Source of the DNA: Floricoccus tropicus
GTDB taxonomy: Bacteria > Bacillota > Bacilli > Lactobacillales > Streptococcaceae
Assembly (NCBI RefSeq): GCF_001832905.1
Contig: NZ_MKIR01000023.1
Coordinates: 1 to 64,000, forward strand
Direction of reading: 5' to 3'
DNA length: 64,000 nt
Shown: one piece after another, positions 43,663 to 52,672 of the stretch
Layout: every line of letters begins with the position of its first letter
Position numbering within the stretch: position 1 is the first letter of the stretch
The notes under the pieces: model-generated
The model's input: the letters and a program-made list of their open reading frames with translations, nothing else
Told to the model about the DNA's origin: nothing
Database searches by the model: none
Made by a program: the position numbers and the translations under genes

Positions 43663-44004
43663 TTATTTAACCTCCAGCTCATAACCAATTATTTCACTTG
43701 AATCTAGGTAGTAAGGAATCACAGTCACGATTGCGTACTCTCTATTTCTCCAATTCACAATGTCTTTAGTGCTAAATGTTGGCATGTTGGAATTGTACTT
43801 TTTAAACATTGTTATCAATGAATTTGGCATTTCTTCAGTGGAGTTCACCCCTTGTCGTCTAAAATTGTATCCTTCATCAAATCTAACAGTATTCAAAATT
43901 ATTTCTTCTTTGTAGCTATCTTTATCCCATATATCAGTATCATCAAGTTGCTTTATTGTAATACTGTGTGGAAAAGCTTGTTTAGGTGGTAATTTAATTC
44001 TCAT
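43663..44004 (-). CDS. Minor capsid / head closure protein
   Basis: 113 residues, starting MRIKLPPKQAFPHSITIKQL. Minor_capsid_1-like, with a beta-rich C-terminus (VTVIPYYLDSSEIIGYELEV). Position after the connector gene fits a head-closure protein. Confidence 0.8.
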   Translation of the reverse strand: MRIKLPPKQAFPHSITIKQLDDTDIWDKDSYKEEIILNTVRFDEGYNFRRQGVNSTEEMPNSLITMFKKYNSNMPTFSTKDIVNWRNREYAIVTVIPYYLDSSEIIGYELEVK

Positions 44005-44008
44005 TCAA

Positions 44009-44398
44009 CTACCTCAATCCTCTGTACAATAGTCCTGTACCTGACAGCATACTTATAGCATCTTCAGATACAATACTAGGAGTTTCATTCTTGCCATTAC
44101 TAGAGTACCTAGAGGACTCGGAAACGCTTGTTCTCCCAATAGTCCAAGATTGAGGTGTGTTGATATCATATGAACTACTGGCACCACTCTGATACATGTA
44201 TTCAATTTGCAAAGCAATAGCTTTCTTAAATTTAAGCTTACGAAATTCTATATCATCTTTAAGACTATGATTAATATAGTAATTTCGAGTTTGTATATCT
44301 AAAAAATCTGAAGCCTTTGTTATTAACTTTGAGAATTCAGAATCGTCAATGTCTGAATATCCAAATTCTTTATATTCTTCGTGAGTTAAATAGCTCAT
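44009..44398 (-). CDS. Head-tail connector protein
   Basis: 129 residues, starting MSYLTHEEYKEFGYSDID. The helical layout (FSKLITKASDFLDIQTRNYY, KKAIALQIEYMYQSGA) is that of the gp6-like connector family that forms a ring below the portal. Confidence 0.82.
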   Translation of the reverse strand: MSYLTHEEYKEFGYSDIDDSEFSKLITKASDFLDIQTRNYYINHSLKDDIEFRKLKFKKAIALQIEYMYQSGASSSYDINTPQSWTIGRTSVSESSRYSSNGKNETPSIVSEDAISMLSGTGLLYRGLR

Positions 44399-44415
44399 TG
44401 CACCTCCTAAAGAAG

Positions 44416-44589
44416 CTAACTTTCGTCAGCTTCTTCTTTTTTATCAATAATTCTCTCTAAAAAAGAGCCATCTAAGTTGTTTTCAACTTCTTCGGCTCTT
44501 TTTACTAAAATATCAATTTCTTGACCTACTTCGTAAATTTCATTCGTATGAATATCTTGAAATTTTTTCCTTACTTTATATTTTGGCAT
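44416..44589 (-). CDS. Small capsid-operon protein, 57 residues
   Basis: Starts MPKYKVRKKFQDIHTNEIYE and continues VGQEIDILVKRAEEVENN to KKEEADES. The motif K..F.D..TNEIYEVG..I is common in small phage proteins encoded just after the major capsid gene. The role is unknown (perhaps head decoration). The stop codon lies in a stem (AAGAAGCT/AGCTTCTT) just before the ribosome site of the connector gene. Confidence 0.75.
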   Translation of the reverse strand: MPKYKVRKKFQDIHTNEIYEVGQEIDILVKRAEEVENNLDGSFLERIIDKKEEADES

Positions 44590-44600
44590 TTACTTACCTC

Positions 44601-45434
44601 TTATCCTTTAGGAACTGATGAACCGATTTTAACGATACGTGACTCGTCTACGATTGCCACTGAATAGTGTTGATCTGCATTAAATTTAGTAAATTTATGG
44701 TCCATATCTCGACCTGTTTCAGCAAGTAACCCACGTTTTAGGAAAGTTTTTAACGCACCACTCTTAACAGCAATTCCTGTACCATCATCAATTTTTTGTG
44801 AACGAACTATTTCCCAACCCAGTACTTCACCGAACGCACCTTTCATTAAGATATTATCTCCTAATTGTGATGCACGAGTCCAATTTTCAGCTGCTTCTTT
44901 ACGTAGTTTGGCTGCATCTTTGTAAGATAAAAACAAGACACCCGTAGTATCAATATCTTCAAAGTTATCTGGCGCATCAACAAAAGTATTTTCGAGAACA
45001 TCAATGATATCAATATTTATCGGAGCACTCACTGAGAGTGTAGCTTTTTTCGCTGCGTCAAGAATATCATTATCAATTTTAGAAGCAATAGCCATTCGAA
45101 TTTGTTTTTGAGCTTCGTTAACTGGGTTTCCGTAACCTGATAATACTGATTCATCAGTGATTTCCACACCTTTACCAGCTTTTTTAATTGTGTAATTTTC
45201 AAGTTTAGTAGTTAGTTTTGAGTAATCAATAGCTTCGCCTTCTGCTACGTCAGTTGCATCTCCAATGTACTCATATTTTGGTACTGTGATAGTTGAGCCT
45301 GGTTGACCCTCAAGAGTAGTATCAATAGGTGCAATAGCAGTAAATTTGATTGCTTTTGGAAGTTGTGCAGAAATCATTGGAGCTAATACTTCTGGATCAA
45401 CTAAGTTTGCTAGTTTTGTTAATTCATTTGCCAT
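44601..45434 (-). CDS. Major capsid protein (N4-gp56/HK97-like fold)
   Basis: 277 residues. MANELTKLANLVDPEVLAPMI, GSTITVPKYEYIGDATDVAEG and GVLFLSYKDAAKLRKEA are typical of the N4-gp56-type major capsid proteins of Gram-positive siphophages. There is no N-terminal delta domain; scaffolding is supplied by the separate upstream gene. Confidence 0.92.
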   Translation of the reverse strand: MANELTKLANLVDPEVLAPMISAQLPKAIKFTAIAPIDTTLEGQPGSTITVPKYEYIGDATDVAEGEAIDYSKLTTKLENYTIKKAGKGVEITDESVLSGYGNPVNEAQKQIRMAIASKIDNDILDAAKKATLSVSAPINIDIIDVLENTFVDAPDNFEDIDTTGVLFLSYKDAAKLRKEAAENWTRASQLGDNILMKGAFGEVLGWEIVRSQKIDDGTGIAVKSGALKTFLKRGLLAETGRDMDHKFTKFNADQHYSVAIVDESRIVKIGSSVPKG

Positions 45435-45451
45435 AAATTTTCCTTCTTTCT

Positions 45452-46057
45452 TTACTGTGTAAGATTTCTAAATGTTTCTGGTTGTTCGGCTTTCAATCTA
45501 GCTACTTCTTCATAAGACATTCTTGATAAATCATAACTATCTTGAGAACCGCCTGCTTGAGGATTCCCTCCAACCGTAATATTAGGTTTTTTTGCGTCAT
45601 GTTGCTCTTGCTGAAACAAGAATGATTTACTTTCTTTCAAGCTATTCAATTGCTCTGTAAAGCCTTTTAGTCCGCCATCATCGACTTTAATCGTATCCTT
45701 GTCTAATAGACCAAGAATGATGTTTTCATCAAGTGCATTGGCTTCTTTTAGCGCTAATTTGATAGCATAATCTTTGCTTTGTTCAGCTAGTTTAGTTTCA
45801 GAATCAGTTTTTGATTGATCGTACTTTGTTTGAAGTTCAGCTAATTGAGTTGATAACTCTTCATTACCTTTAGCTTTTTCTCTCAAAGCATTGAATTCAG
45901 TTTGATTTGTTTTCAACTGTTCATTCGCTGAATCACGTTCGCTTACTGCAGATTGCAATTGTTGATTCAAGTCATTTACAGTTTTACCATGAAGACTCAT
46001 AGTTTTCTCAATCTGTTCATCAGTCAATCCTAATTCTTTTAGTTCTTCTCTCTTCAT
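45452..46057 (-). CDS. Scaffolding protein (Gp20 family)
   Basis: 201 residues. It starts MKREELKELGLTDEQIEKTM, followed by a long Gln/Glu-rich coiled coil (about 30-100) and a C-terminal capsid-binding tail ending SYEEVARLKAEQPETFRNL. This is the Gp20 scaffolding pattern. It should be absent from the mature virion. Confidence 0.9.
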   Translation of the reverse strand: MKREELKELGLTDEQIEKTMSLHGKTVNDLNQQLQSAVSERDSANEQLKTNQTEFNALREKAKGNEELSTQLAELQTKYDQSKTDSETKLAEQSKDYAIKLALKEANALDENIILGLLDKDTIKVDDGGLKGFTEQLNSLKESKSFLFQQEQHDAKKPNITVGGNPQAGGSQDSYDLSRMSYEEVARLKAEQPETFRNLTQ

Positions 46058-46195
46058 TTGTCTTCCTTTCGTTTATTAACGTGGCTACGACCACGACGGT
46101 TACAATGATTAATGCCTTTTTACGTCATGCTGGACGAGATGTTTGATCACCTACCTTTCGTTTCTTTAAAGTTGTCATACTTGTGCCCTTCACTG

Positions 46196-46204
46196 TGTTA
46201 TAAT
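46196..46204 (+). promoter_or_regulatory. Plus-strand extended -10 promoter inside the head operon
   Basis: TGTTATAAT at 46196-46204, placing the transcript start near 46,211, immediately at the AAAGGAGG ribosome site of the small plus-strand ORF. A TTGTCA occurs upstream but with a 21-base spacer. Confidence 0.6.
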
Positions 46205-46228
46205 CTCCTTAGAAAGGAGGTGAGTTAT

Positions 46229-46363
46229 ATAGCAAAATCTAGAACATGCAAGCCTAGCAAAACTGTTAGCAAAGCCGGAAAAACATTGTCAACTAGCAAG
46301 TCTGCTTCGAAAAAATCTAGTGCCGGTAAGACTTTGAATAACCATAAAAGTGCTAAACACTAG
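46229..46363 (+). CDS. Small basic plus-strand protein with AUA start, 44 residues
   Basis: The first codon appears to be ATA at 46229, 8 bases after AAAGGAGG. The product reads (I/M)AKSRTCKPSKTVSKAGK, then TLSTSKSASKKSSAGKTLNNHKSAKH. It is Lys/Ser/Thr-rich with two AGKTL words, one Cys, and is probably nucleic-acid or polyanion binding. An open frame continues upstream to 46112 but that part lies in the promoter. It runs against the structural operon with its own promoter, as cargo genes often do, and its stop overlaps the convergent gene's stop by 4 bases. Confidence 0.6.
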   Translation: MAKSRTCKPSKTVSKAGKTLSTSKSASKKSSAGKTLNNHKSAKH

Positions 46364-46635
46364 ATAATGTTGTTGTTATCAACAATTATTTGATGAATAG
46401 CTACAGATAATTTGCATAGTTGTTCGTCATGTTCGAGACCTAATTCATAAATATCATTAATTGCTTCGAGAACTTCATGAATTAAGGTCTCGTTTTTTTG
46501 TTGTTCTGTTAATCCAGGATGTAACTTTATTTTTTGTTCATAAGAGGAATATTCTCCAATCCTCGATTCGTTAGCTAGTATATTTTCATCTTCTACTACC
46601 TCGATAGTGTAGCCAGCTATCTTTATTTTCAACAT
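46360..46635 (-). CDS. Small phage protein with HEVLEA motif
   Basis: 91 residues, starting MLKIKIAGYTIEVVEDENIL. The segment QQKNETLIHEVLEAINDIYEL resembles the His-Glu helix of small zinc-peptidase-like phage proteins, but a full HExxH is not present. Found near head genes in related phages. The function is unknown. Confidence 0.65.
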   Translation of the reverse strand: MLKIKIAGYTIEVVEDENILANESRIGEYSSYEQKIKLHPGLTEQQKNETLIHEVLEAINDIYELGLEHDEQLCKLSVAIHQIIVDNNNII

Positions 46636-46650
46636 TTCCTCCTTTCAGAG

Positions 46651-46686
46651 CATAAGAAAAGCACTTAGCCGATTGACTAGTGCTTA
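46651..46686 (-). terminator. Weak terminator-like hairpin
   Basis: On the minus strand AAGCACT/AGTGCTT then TTTTCTTATG, overlapping the stop of the zinc-ribbon gene. Confidence 0.45.
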
Positions 46687-46928
46687 GCAATATTAATTTT
46701 TAATACTTCCATTTTTTGTTGTATTTCCTTAGCACGGTGTAAACTTGGATTACTTTCTTGTAATTTTAGCAACCGTCTTATTTCTCTGTCACTATAGAAG
46801 AAAGTAACCTTTCCTTTACATAACTGACATTCAGCGTATTCATGCCAAACACCTTTGTCAAGTTTATCTGTTTTCCTTATCAAGAGAGTTAAACCACCAC
46901 AAAGGCTACAACTAAATAACTGTTCCAT
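46677..46928 (-). CDS. Zinc-ribbon-like small phage protein
   Basis: 83 residues. Two CxxC pairs (CSLCGG near residue 7 and CQLCKG near residue 35) suggest one zinc site, followed by a basic helix (REIRRLLKLQESNPSLHRAKEIQQKM). Probably nucleic-acid binding. No family is assigned. Confidence 0.65.
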   Translation of the reverse strand: MEQLFSCSLCGGLTLLIRKTDKLDKGVWHEYAECQLCKGKVTFFYSDREIRRLLKLQESNPSLHRAKEIQQKMEVLKINIAKH

Positions 46929-46944
46929 ATAATATCCTCAATTA

Positions 46945-47145
46945 TTAATCTACTATATCTATTTTTCTTATTTCGCTTTCATTCACGCCAACATAAGGAT
47001 ACTCATTAGTTTTAATAGTAATTTCATCATATAAACCATTTTCTGTATCTGCTTTGCCTGAAAATGTATTACATACTCCTATTAATTTATGACCGTTAAC
47101 CAAAGTAATTTGAATTCTCTTTCCTAAATAGTTTACTAAATCCAC
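46945..47145 (-). CDS. Sm-like (LSM-fold) phage protein
   Basis: 66 residues with a GTG start that overlaps the TAG of the preceding gene, and GGAGG upstream. VNYLGKRIQITLVNGHKLIGV followed by a VxxESEIRKIDIV end is the Sm1/Sm2 strand pattern. Sm-fold proteins form rings that bind RNA. Its role in a head operon is unknown. Confidence 0.7.
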   Translation of the reverse strand: MDLVNYLGKRIQITLVNGHKLIGVCNTFSGKADTENGLYDEITIKTNEYPYVGVNESEIRKIDIVD

Positions 47146-48788
47146 TACAAACCTCCCTTACTAATTGGAACAATGTGAGTTCTTTTCTTAGAATGATGAA
47201 TTTTGAACACATTAGTTTGTTTACTACCATGTTCGTTTACTGCAATTCCAATATAATCGTTTGCTGTTATTATTTCTGTGTTTAAACGTCTACCATCCCA
47301 TGATCTTTCAACAATTCCAGTACCTGCATACTTATTAAAAATAGCTTGTACATCAACATCATCATTAAAATAACTTTTACCTGGCATAACAGTCGATTTC
47401 ATATGGGGTGTTTGTTTTTCTGGATTAATTATATTTCCATAAGTTCCATTATTTAAACGCTCTGTTACATAAACGTTATCTTTCAGTTTATTCCATGCTT
47501 CTTTATCGTCATTATACCTTAACTTTCGATAATCATCAAAAGTTTTAGGAGCTCTATCACCAAGTATTGAGCGAATATCTTGATACTTTTGTTTATCCTT
47601 AAATTTTTCTAATTTGATGTCTTTAGAAGCCCTATCACTACCACTATAAATTTTTTCACGAATATAATCTCTATGAAGTAATTTATCATTGTCTTTAATA
47701 TGAATTCTTAATGCAGATTGACGTTTTCTTATTAAATTAGAAAATCTATCAATGTTAACCTTATCATCCATTAATTCTGCAGCTTTTAGTTTCTTCTTAG
47801 CATCTCTAATTGATACTTCTAACCTGCGTTGCTTAGCAACAATTTCAGCATTCTTTTGTGCTTCTTCAGGACTAGGAGGTTTAGGCATATTGTTAGTATT
47901 AACACCAGGGACTGCTAAATAAAATCTATGTTTACAGTTTATTCCTCGTGTGCCAGACGGCTCGCCAAACCCATAATCATAGATAGATTTAATATATTGA
48001 AATTCTTCCGGAGCTTCATATGTTGGAACTAACAACACCCAACCGCCTTGTATATGAGAGCACTGTTCACGAGCTGCCATATGAGTACTCATTAAAGCAG
48101 TAACTATACCGTATTCTTTACCACGTTCCAATCTCAAATCATTATAGACTCGATTGGTTGTTGCTTGTAATACTGTTCTTACGTATCGTTCCAGACTCCA
48201 TGGATTACCACCACGGTCGATTAAATCAGTTTCAATACCTTTACTAACTAATTCATATATTGATTGTTTTAGAGCTTGCTGTGGCGTTATGAAACCTGTT
48301 AAAGATTTTGCTACTACATCATTTAATACTTGTTGATACTTTTTAACCATCCAAGAATTTTGATAATTAGTAGTTAATAGCGTCTGATTAATATGATTAT
48401 CTAAACCTAACCATTGACTTTCAAAATATTGATTTAAAACTTGATCAAGTTCTGTCCATGGGACTGGTGTTGCATTCATTAAATTAGCCATTTCTTGATT
48501 GGCTTGACTGTTTATTTCATATCCATCATCAACAATTAGTTTTTTCAGTTGCTCTTCAGATAGATTAATATTTTTCTTAGCTATATCAGATATTGTTTCA
48601 AGATTTAGCATTCCGAGTTGTTGAAGTTTCTCAATTTGCCACTGTAAAACAGTATCTTGAGTTAATTCAACATAGGTTTTAGATGTTAGCCTCTCTATCA
48701 ATTGTTTCATAAGCTCGTCTTCTAAAGCCATATAAGAGTCTTGAATATATGAAGACCTAATATCTAATTGTCTTTGAGTGATTGCCAT
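47145..48788 (-). CDS. Minor head protein with C-terminal toxin-50-like domain
   Basis: 547 residues. The N-terminal ~310 residues (RYVRTVLQATTNRVYNDL, HMAAREQCSHIQGGWV, GTRGINCKHRFYLAVPGV) match phage minor capsid protein 2 (SPP1 gp7-like head morphogenesis). A helical linker (about 315-400) follows. The last ~95 residues (KQTPHMKSTVMPGKSYF, YAGTGIVERSW, ITANDYIGIAVNE, KIHHSKKRTHIVP) look like the polymorphic toxin type 50 family, a probable RNase. If active, it could be carried in with the capsid. Confidence 0.82.
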   Translation of the reverse strand: MAITQRQLDIRSSYIQDSYMALEDELMKQLIERLTSKTYVELTQDTVLQWQIEKLQQLGMLNLETISDIAKKNINLSEEQLKKLIVDDGYEINSQANQEMANLMNATPVPWTELDQVLNQYFESQWLGLDNHINQTLLTTNYQNSWMVKKYQQVLNDVVAKSLTGFITPQQALKQSIYELVSKGIETDLIDRGGNPWSLERYVRTVLQATTNRVYNDLRLERGKEYGIVTALMSTHMAAREQCSHIQGGWVLLVPTYEAPEEFQYIKSIYDYGFGEPSGTRGINCKHRFYLAVPGVNTNNMPKPPSPEEAQKNAEIVAKQRRLEVSIRDAKKKLKAAELMDDKVNIDRFSNLIRKRQSALRIHIKDNDKLLHRDYIREKIYSGSDRASKDIKLEKFKDKQKYQDIRSILGDRAPKTFDDYRKLRYNDDKEAWNKLKDNVYVTERLNNGTYGNIINPEKQTPHMKSTVMPGKSYFNDDVDVQAIFNKYAGTGIVERSWDGRRLNTEIITANDYIGIAVNEHGSKQTNVFKIHHSKKRTHIVPISKGGL

Positions 48789-48794
48789 AATTCA

Positions 48795-50321
48795 TCACTC
48801 CATTTCCTCATCAAGTCCTTGAGAGTTAAATATACCTGTTGCTCTTGTAGCCACCTGTCTTAACGCCTCTGAATATACCATCTTAGCTTCTTCTTCAGGT
48901 AGCTCTAAAACATTCTCTAGTATCATTTCACCTGGAATCAAGCCAGAACTAAATAATCTTAAATAATATTCAAGCTGAGCCGGTTTATCTTGGAAAGCAC
49001 CATCTTGAAAGTCAATTCCAATATCTTCGTTTTCAGGTATATCACCGTCGTAAATATCTAATGCTTTACCTAATTCACAAACACTGATAATTAATTCTTT
49101 CAAGAACTTTTCTACTTCAGTTATTTGCATTGACCTCGTTTGATAAGTTTGAGAGTTTTCACTAACAACCTCAGTAGCTGTCTTTGTACTTCTAACACCG
49201 TTCATATCAAACGTGAATGTTCCACTAGATAGACTAGTCTCCATTTCTAATGTTTTTAAGTGATGATTTATTGAAGAGATATAGCTCTCAGTACGAATAT
49301 CAGAAGTTAAATCTTTAATTGTATAATCATCCATATTTGAACCAGGAATAAGTTGAAAAAGATCCTCATCATTATCAAAGAATAGTTTTACTTGACCATT
49401 TTCATCAGCTGAATTTAATAGCATTTCACTAACTGCTATTCTGCGCTTACCTGTTCTGATTTCTTGATCAAATTCATCATAAGATTTGTTAATCCTATCT
49501 AATGTGTCTTTGCAGTTATCACAAACACCAATACCTAAAGGACTATAAGGATTAATATTATTAAACCCACTAGGTTTTAAATAAGTAAATAAGGGTCTTG
49601 ATAAACCATTAAATGCAACTGTCTCTTGCAGGTCATCATATAGCTCATTTAAAGGTGTTCGACTTCCGATAATGCTTGAATCCTTAGACTTATATAATTC
49701 ATTAGAAATAATATAAATAGATTTGCCATTTGAATCTCTCTTCCACTCATGAAATTCAAGTAAGGTGTAGTATATAGTTTCACTACCATTTGATGTAGTA
49801 GTTTTAAAAGGTATTACACACTCGCTTATGTTATTTGTATTACTTCTTAACGGATAAAATGCATTCGCTAACGCCCACGAAAACTCAATCTGTTCAGATG
49901 TAGAGTCATAATATGGTCTACAAGCTAAACCACCAAGAGCAAACATTGGCTCTAAGTACTTGCTAAAGTTTTTCTTTAAATCATTATGTTCAATGACTTT
50001 CTTTATAAAATCAGATGCTGGACCATCAACACTTATTTCACACTGCTCGTTAAATACTACTGTTGAGTATTGATTGGCAACTTTTTTCATCATGTTGATA
50101 GTTGAGTACACACGACTAATTTCACGGCCATTACTGTTCTTGTAAATTACTTTTGGATAATTACCTTCATAATACTTTAAAGACTCCCTTATACGCTCGT
50201 AGTCTCTAGAATCGACGTTAACTTTAGGGTGATCAAAAATACTATTCAATGAGCTATTGCCTTCTAACATATATCCTCCTTTCTTGAAGAAATTTTTAAT
50301 AGACTGAATAAGTCCCAACAA
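48795..50321 (-). CDS. Portal protein (SPP1-type)
   Basis: 508 residues with a TTG start at 50321 and AAGGAGG 7 bases upstream. SRVYSTINMMKKVANQYSTVVFNEQCEI, SPLGIGVCDNCKDTLDRINKSYDEFDQEI and SSGTFTFDMNGVRSTKTATEVVSENS are hallmarks of the SPP1-type portal. It forms the dodecameric DNA channel and docks the terminase. Confidence 0.93.
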   Translation of the reverse strand: MLGLIQSIKNFFKKGGYMLEGNSSLNSIFDHPKVNVDSRDYERIRESLKYYEGNYPKVIYKNSNGREISRVYSTINMMKKVANQYSTVVFNEQCEISVDGPASDFIKKVIEHNDLKKNFSKYLEPMFALGGLACRPYYDSTSEQIEFSWALANAFYPLRSNTNNISECVIPFKTTTSNGSETIYYTLLEFHEWKRDSNGKSIYIISNELYKSKDSSIIGSRTPLNELYDDLQETVAFNGLSRPLFTYLKPSGFNNINPYSPLGIGVCDNCKDTLDRINKSYDEFDQEIRTGKRRIAVSEMLLNSADENGQVKLFFDNDEDLFQLIPGSNMDDYTIKDLTSDIRTESYISSINHHLKTLEMETSLSSGTFTFDMNGVRSTKTATEVVSENSQTYQTRSMQITEVEKFLKELIISVCELGKALDIYDGDIPENEDIGIDFQDGAFQDKPAQLEYYLRLFSSGLIPGEMILENVLELPEEEAKMVYSEALRQVATRATGIFNSQGLDEEME

Positions 50322-50330
50322 ATCACCTCC

Positions 50331-51635
50331 TTAAACTTTCAAATTCCATTTCTTCGCTGCAGTTATCACTAGATATTTAAAAGCATCAACTGAGTGATCA
50401 TCTACTTTCAACACTTTAGGATCATCGCTATTTAAAGTTTTTTCATCCCACATGTATTTCCTATGTTCATCAACAAATATCTCAGTTGATTTCTTTTTCA
50501 AGTAATAAAAACGACCTTGAGCAAGTAAGTCTTGCACAAAGTCAATCATAGTTACGTTCTTTAATTTATTAACAGGCTCTAATCTAATCTTAAAGTCCAA
50601 GTAATACTGATTTCTTAAAGCTCCTTCAGCACTATCAATCACACGAAAAACAATAGGTGCTTTCCATTCCATAGATGTACGTTTGATAAAGTCATTAAGT
50701 TCTTTGGATAATTCACTAGGAGCTTTTTTAATCGATTTTCCAGCTGGCGAATAATAGTACATATCTAGTAGAACTACATTTCTTTTATTCGTATATCCAA
50801 CACAGACACATGAGGTTGCAGATACTTGATGTCCACTATCAATGCCATAATATAAGCCGACTACATATTCTCCTGAAGGTAACTCATCAAGTTCTTGAAA
50901 TAGTTCTGCATTGTATACATTCGTTCCCATTCCAATTACTTCACCTAAATACATCCACCTGTAATAATCAAAATCATTTTCTTTGTACTTCTCTATTTTC
51001 CTAAGAATTTGTTCTGAATTATATCCAAGTTTGTCGTCTAAGTACGTTGAATGATGTATTAAAAAATCATCATCATTTCTATGCTTTTCTATGTAGTCAT
51101 TAATCCACAAATATGGGTTTCTAGGTGGGTTATAACTTCCCCACGTAGTGACATTAAGTCCATAAGGTAAATCATTACGAATAAATGTATCTTGAATCTT
51201 ATCTATCGCCTCTTCACCAGAAAAACTATCCATTTCTTCAAACCATAAGTCAGAAACAAACCCAATTGGTATCTTCAAAGATTTTAATTTTTCAGGGTCA
51301 TCAGCACCACTGAAATAGAAACCAGTCCCCCATTTTTTATGAATGATTTCAAGGGGATTCTTTTTAAATATAAATTGATCTGCTACTCCTGCTTCGTGAA
51401 GTGCCCAAGTTATCTGAGAATAAACGGATTTATTAAGTGTATTAGCAACCTGTCTAAATGCAATAGCATTAGACTCCGGATACTTCATTTTCTTTGCAAC
51501 TAGTTTGGTACTAATTACAGATGATTTAGTAGAGGAACGCCCACCTTTTAAAATGTTATTAGTTTTCTTACTCGTCCAAACTGGATAAAATACAGGATTA
51601 ATTGTCCTAACAGGATTATTGATTAATGTTTTCAT
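50331..51635 (-). CDS. Terminase large subunit (PBSX-type)
   Basis: 434 residues. The ATPase has the Walker A variant KGGRSSTKSSV near residue 32 and Walker B LWFEEMDSF. The C-terminal nuclease has GIDSGHQVSATSCVCVGY, VIDSAEG and a late DDHSVDAFKY, the three acidic RNase H-like positions. It drives DNA packaging. It overlaps the small subunit by 20 bases. Confidence 0.95.
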   Translation of the reverse strand: MKTLINNPVRTINPVFYPVWTSKKTNNILKGGRSSTKSSVISTKLVAKKMKYPESNAIAFRQVANTLNKSVYSQITWALHEAGVADQFIFKKNPLEIIHKKWGTGFYFSGADDPEKLKSLKIPIGFVSDLWFEEMDSFSGEEAIDKIQDTFIRNDLPYGLNVTTWGSYNPPRNPYLWINDYIEKHRNDDDFLIHHSTYLDDKLGYNSEQILRKIEKYKENDFDYYRWMYLGEVIGMGTNVYNAELFQELDELPSGEYVVGLYYGIDSGHQVSATSCVCVGYTNKRNVVLLDMYYYSPAGKSIKKAPSELSKELNDFIKRTSMEWKAPIVFRVIDSAEGALRNQYYLDFKIRLEPVNKLKNVTMIDFVQDLLAQGRFYYLKKKSTEIFVDEHRKYMWDEKTLNSDDPKVLKVDDHSVDAFKYLVITAAKKWNLKV

Positions 51636-52437
51636 AATCTTCCGGATGTTCCTCCATATATTTCAGCATTTCATCTTCTGAATCTAAAAATACTACCTTG
51701 CCACTATTGTTGTCAGTTGAATTATTTGATAGTTTAATTTTTTCTATCTGTGCATCTACTAGTTGTGATTTCTGTTCATTCATAACTAAGTCATTCATTT
51801 GTTTAATAGTCTTAGTTATTTGGGTATTAATACGAGTAAGCGCATCTTCATGCTCAAGTATCTTGTCTACGTTGCTAAATTGCTTTCTTTCAACCTGAAC
51901 ATCAACAAGCTTTTCAACTTCTTTTCTGACTATTTCTCCATTAACTTCTACCGGTTCTTTCTTCTTCCTCAATTGAGATAGTATCGTCACCTCTTCAACG
52001 CTAAGATTTCTTTCTAAGTTCTTAATACGTTTAAGCATCCTACGTTGTCTAACTCTTTCGAGCGTGAGAGTCTCATTTAGAATAGAAAAAGGATCATTGC
52101 TAATTGAAGCAACAATCTCTTTCTCATCATCTTCTAACATATCGAAGTAAATAGTTTCAAACTCTCCAGTTTTAAGAGCGTTTTTGTTTCTTACCGGAGG
52201 GGCACCACCTTTATTACCTTGAGCATTTGCGTTACCCTTTAACGTTTCGTAACGCTCTTTTTCATTCGGAGCGCTCCGTTTCGTTTCTTCGTCCCATTTA
52301 TCCTCAGATTTCCACTTTCTGATAGTAGAAGGTGATACATTTAATTCAATAGCAATGTCTTTTAAAAGCTTACTTTTATTAGATTCAATCCATATTTTAT
52401 AAGCTTCATCTCGTTTTGGATTTCTACTTCTAGCCAT
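51616..52437 (-). CDS. Terminase small subunit (PBSX-type)
   Basis: 273 residues. A helix-turn-helix at about 25-50 (LLKDIAIELNVSPSTIRKWK), a central GNANAQGNKGGAPPVRNKNALKTG linker typical of this family, a coiled coil (about 90-200) and a C-terminal tail follow. It recognises the packaging site. Confidence 0.9.
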   Translation of the reverse strand: MARSRNPKRDEAYKIWIESNKSKLLKDIAIELNVSPSTIRKWKSEDKWDEETKRSAPNEKERYETLKGNANAQGNKGGAPPVRNKNALKTGEFETIYFDMLEDDEKEIVASISNDPFSILNETLTLERVRQRRMLKRIKNLERNLSVEEVTILSQLRKKKEPVEVNGEIVRKEVEKLVDVQVERKQFSNVDKILEHEDALTRINTQITKTIKQMNDLVMNEQKSQLVDAQIEKIKLSNNSTDNNSGKVVFLDSEDEMLKYMEEHPEDYENINQ

Positions 52438-52479
52438 TCACTAAACACCACCTCCTAATCTGTGTTTGTTTTCTTATTT

Positions 52480-52671
52480 TCACTTCATATTCTTTAAGTG
52501 CATTTCTATTTCAATTAAATCTTTCAAATCTTTAACTGTTGTTAATTTTATCTTGCCATCTTTGAAATTAGATAGCCATTGAGCTTTAGCTGTACGGATA
52601 ATCTTGTTGTTCTCATCAATGAGATTTTTCTTTTCTATCGCACGTTCTAATTCATAATCTTCGATATCCAT
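52480..52671 (-). CDS. Small phage protein, 63 residues
   Basis: Starts MDIEDYELERAIEKKNLIDE and is charged and helical throughout. It sits just before the terminase small subunit gene. No family is recognised; the start is at the ATG at 52671, within the region that also holds the plus-strand RNA promoter. Confidence 0.55.
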   Translation of the reverse strand: MDIEDYELERAIEKKNLIDENNKIIRTAKAQWLSNFKDGKIKLTTVKDLKDLIEIEMHLKNMK

Positions 52672-52672
52672 A

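Noticed and set aside
46112-46228. Longer reading of the small plus-strand gene starting at ATG 46112
   Set aside because: This part covers the promoter and the ribosome site; the sequence has no feature of a protein and the initiation signals point to 46229.
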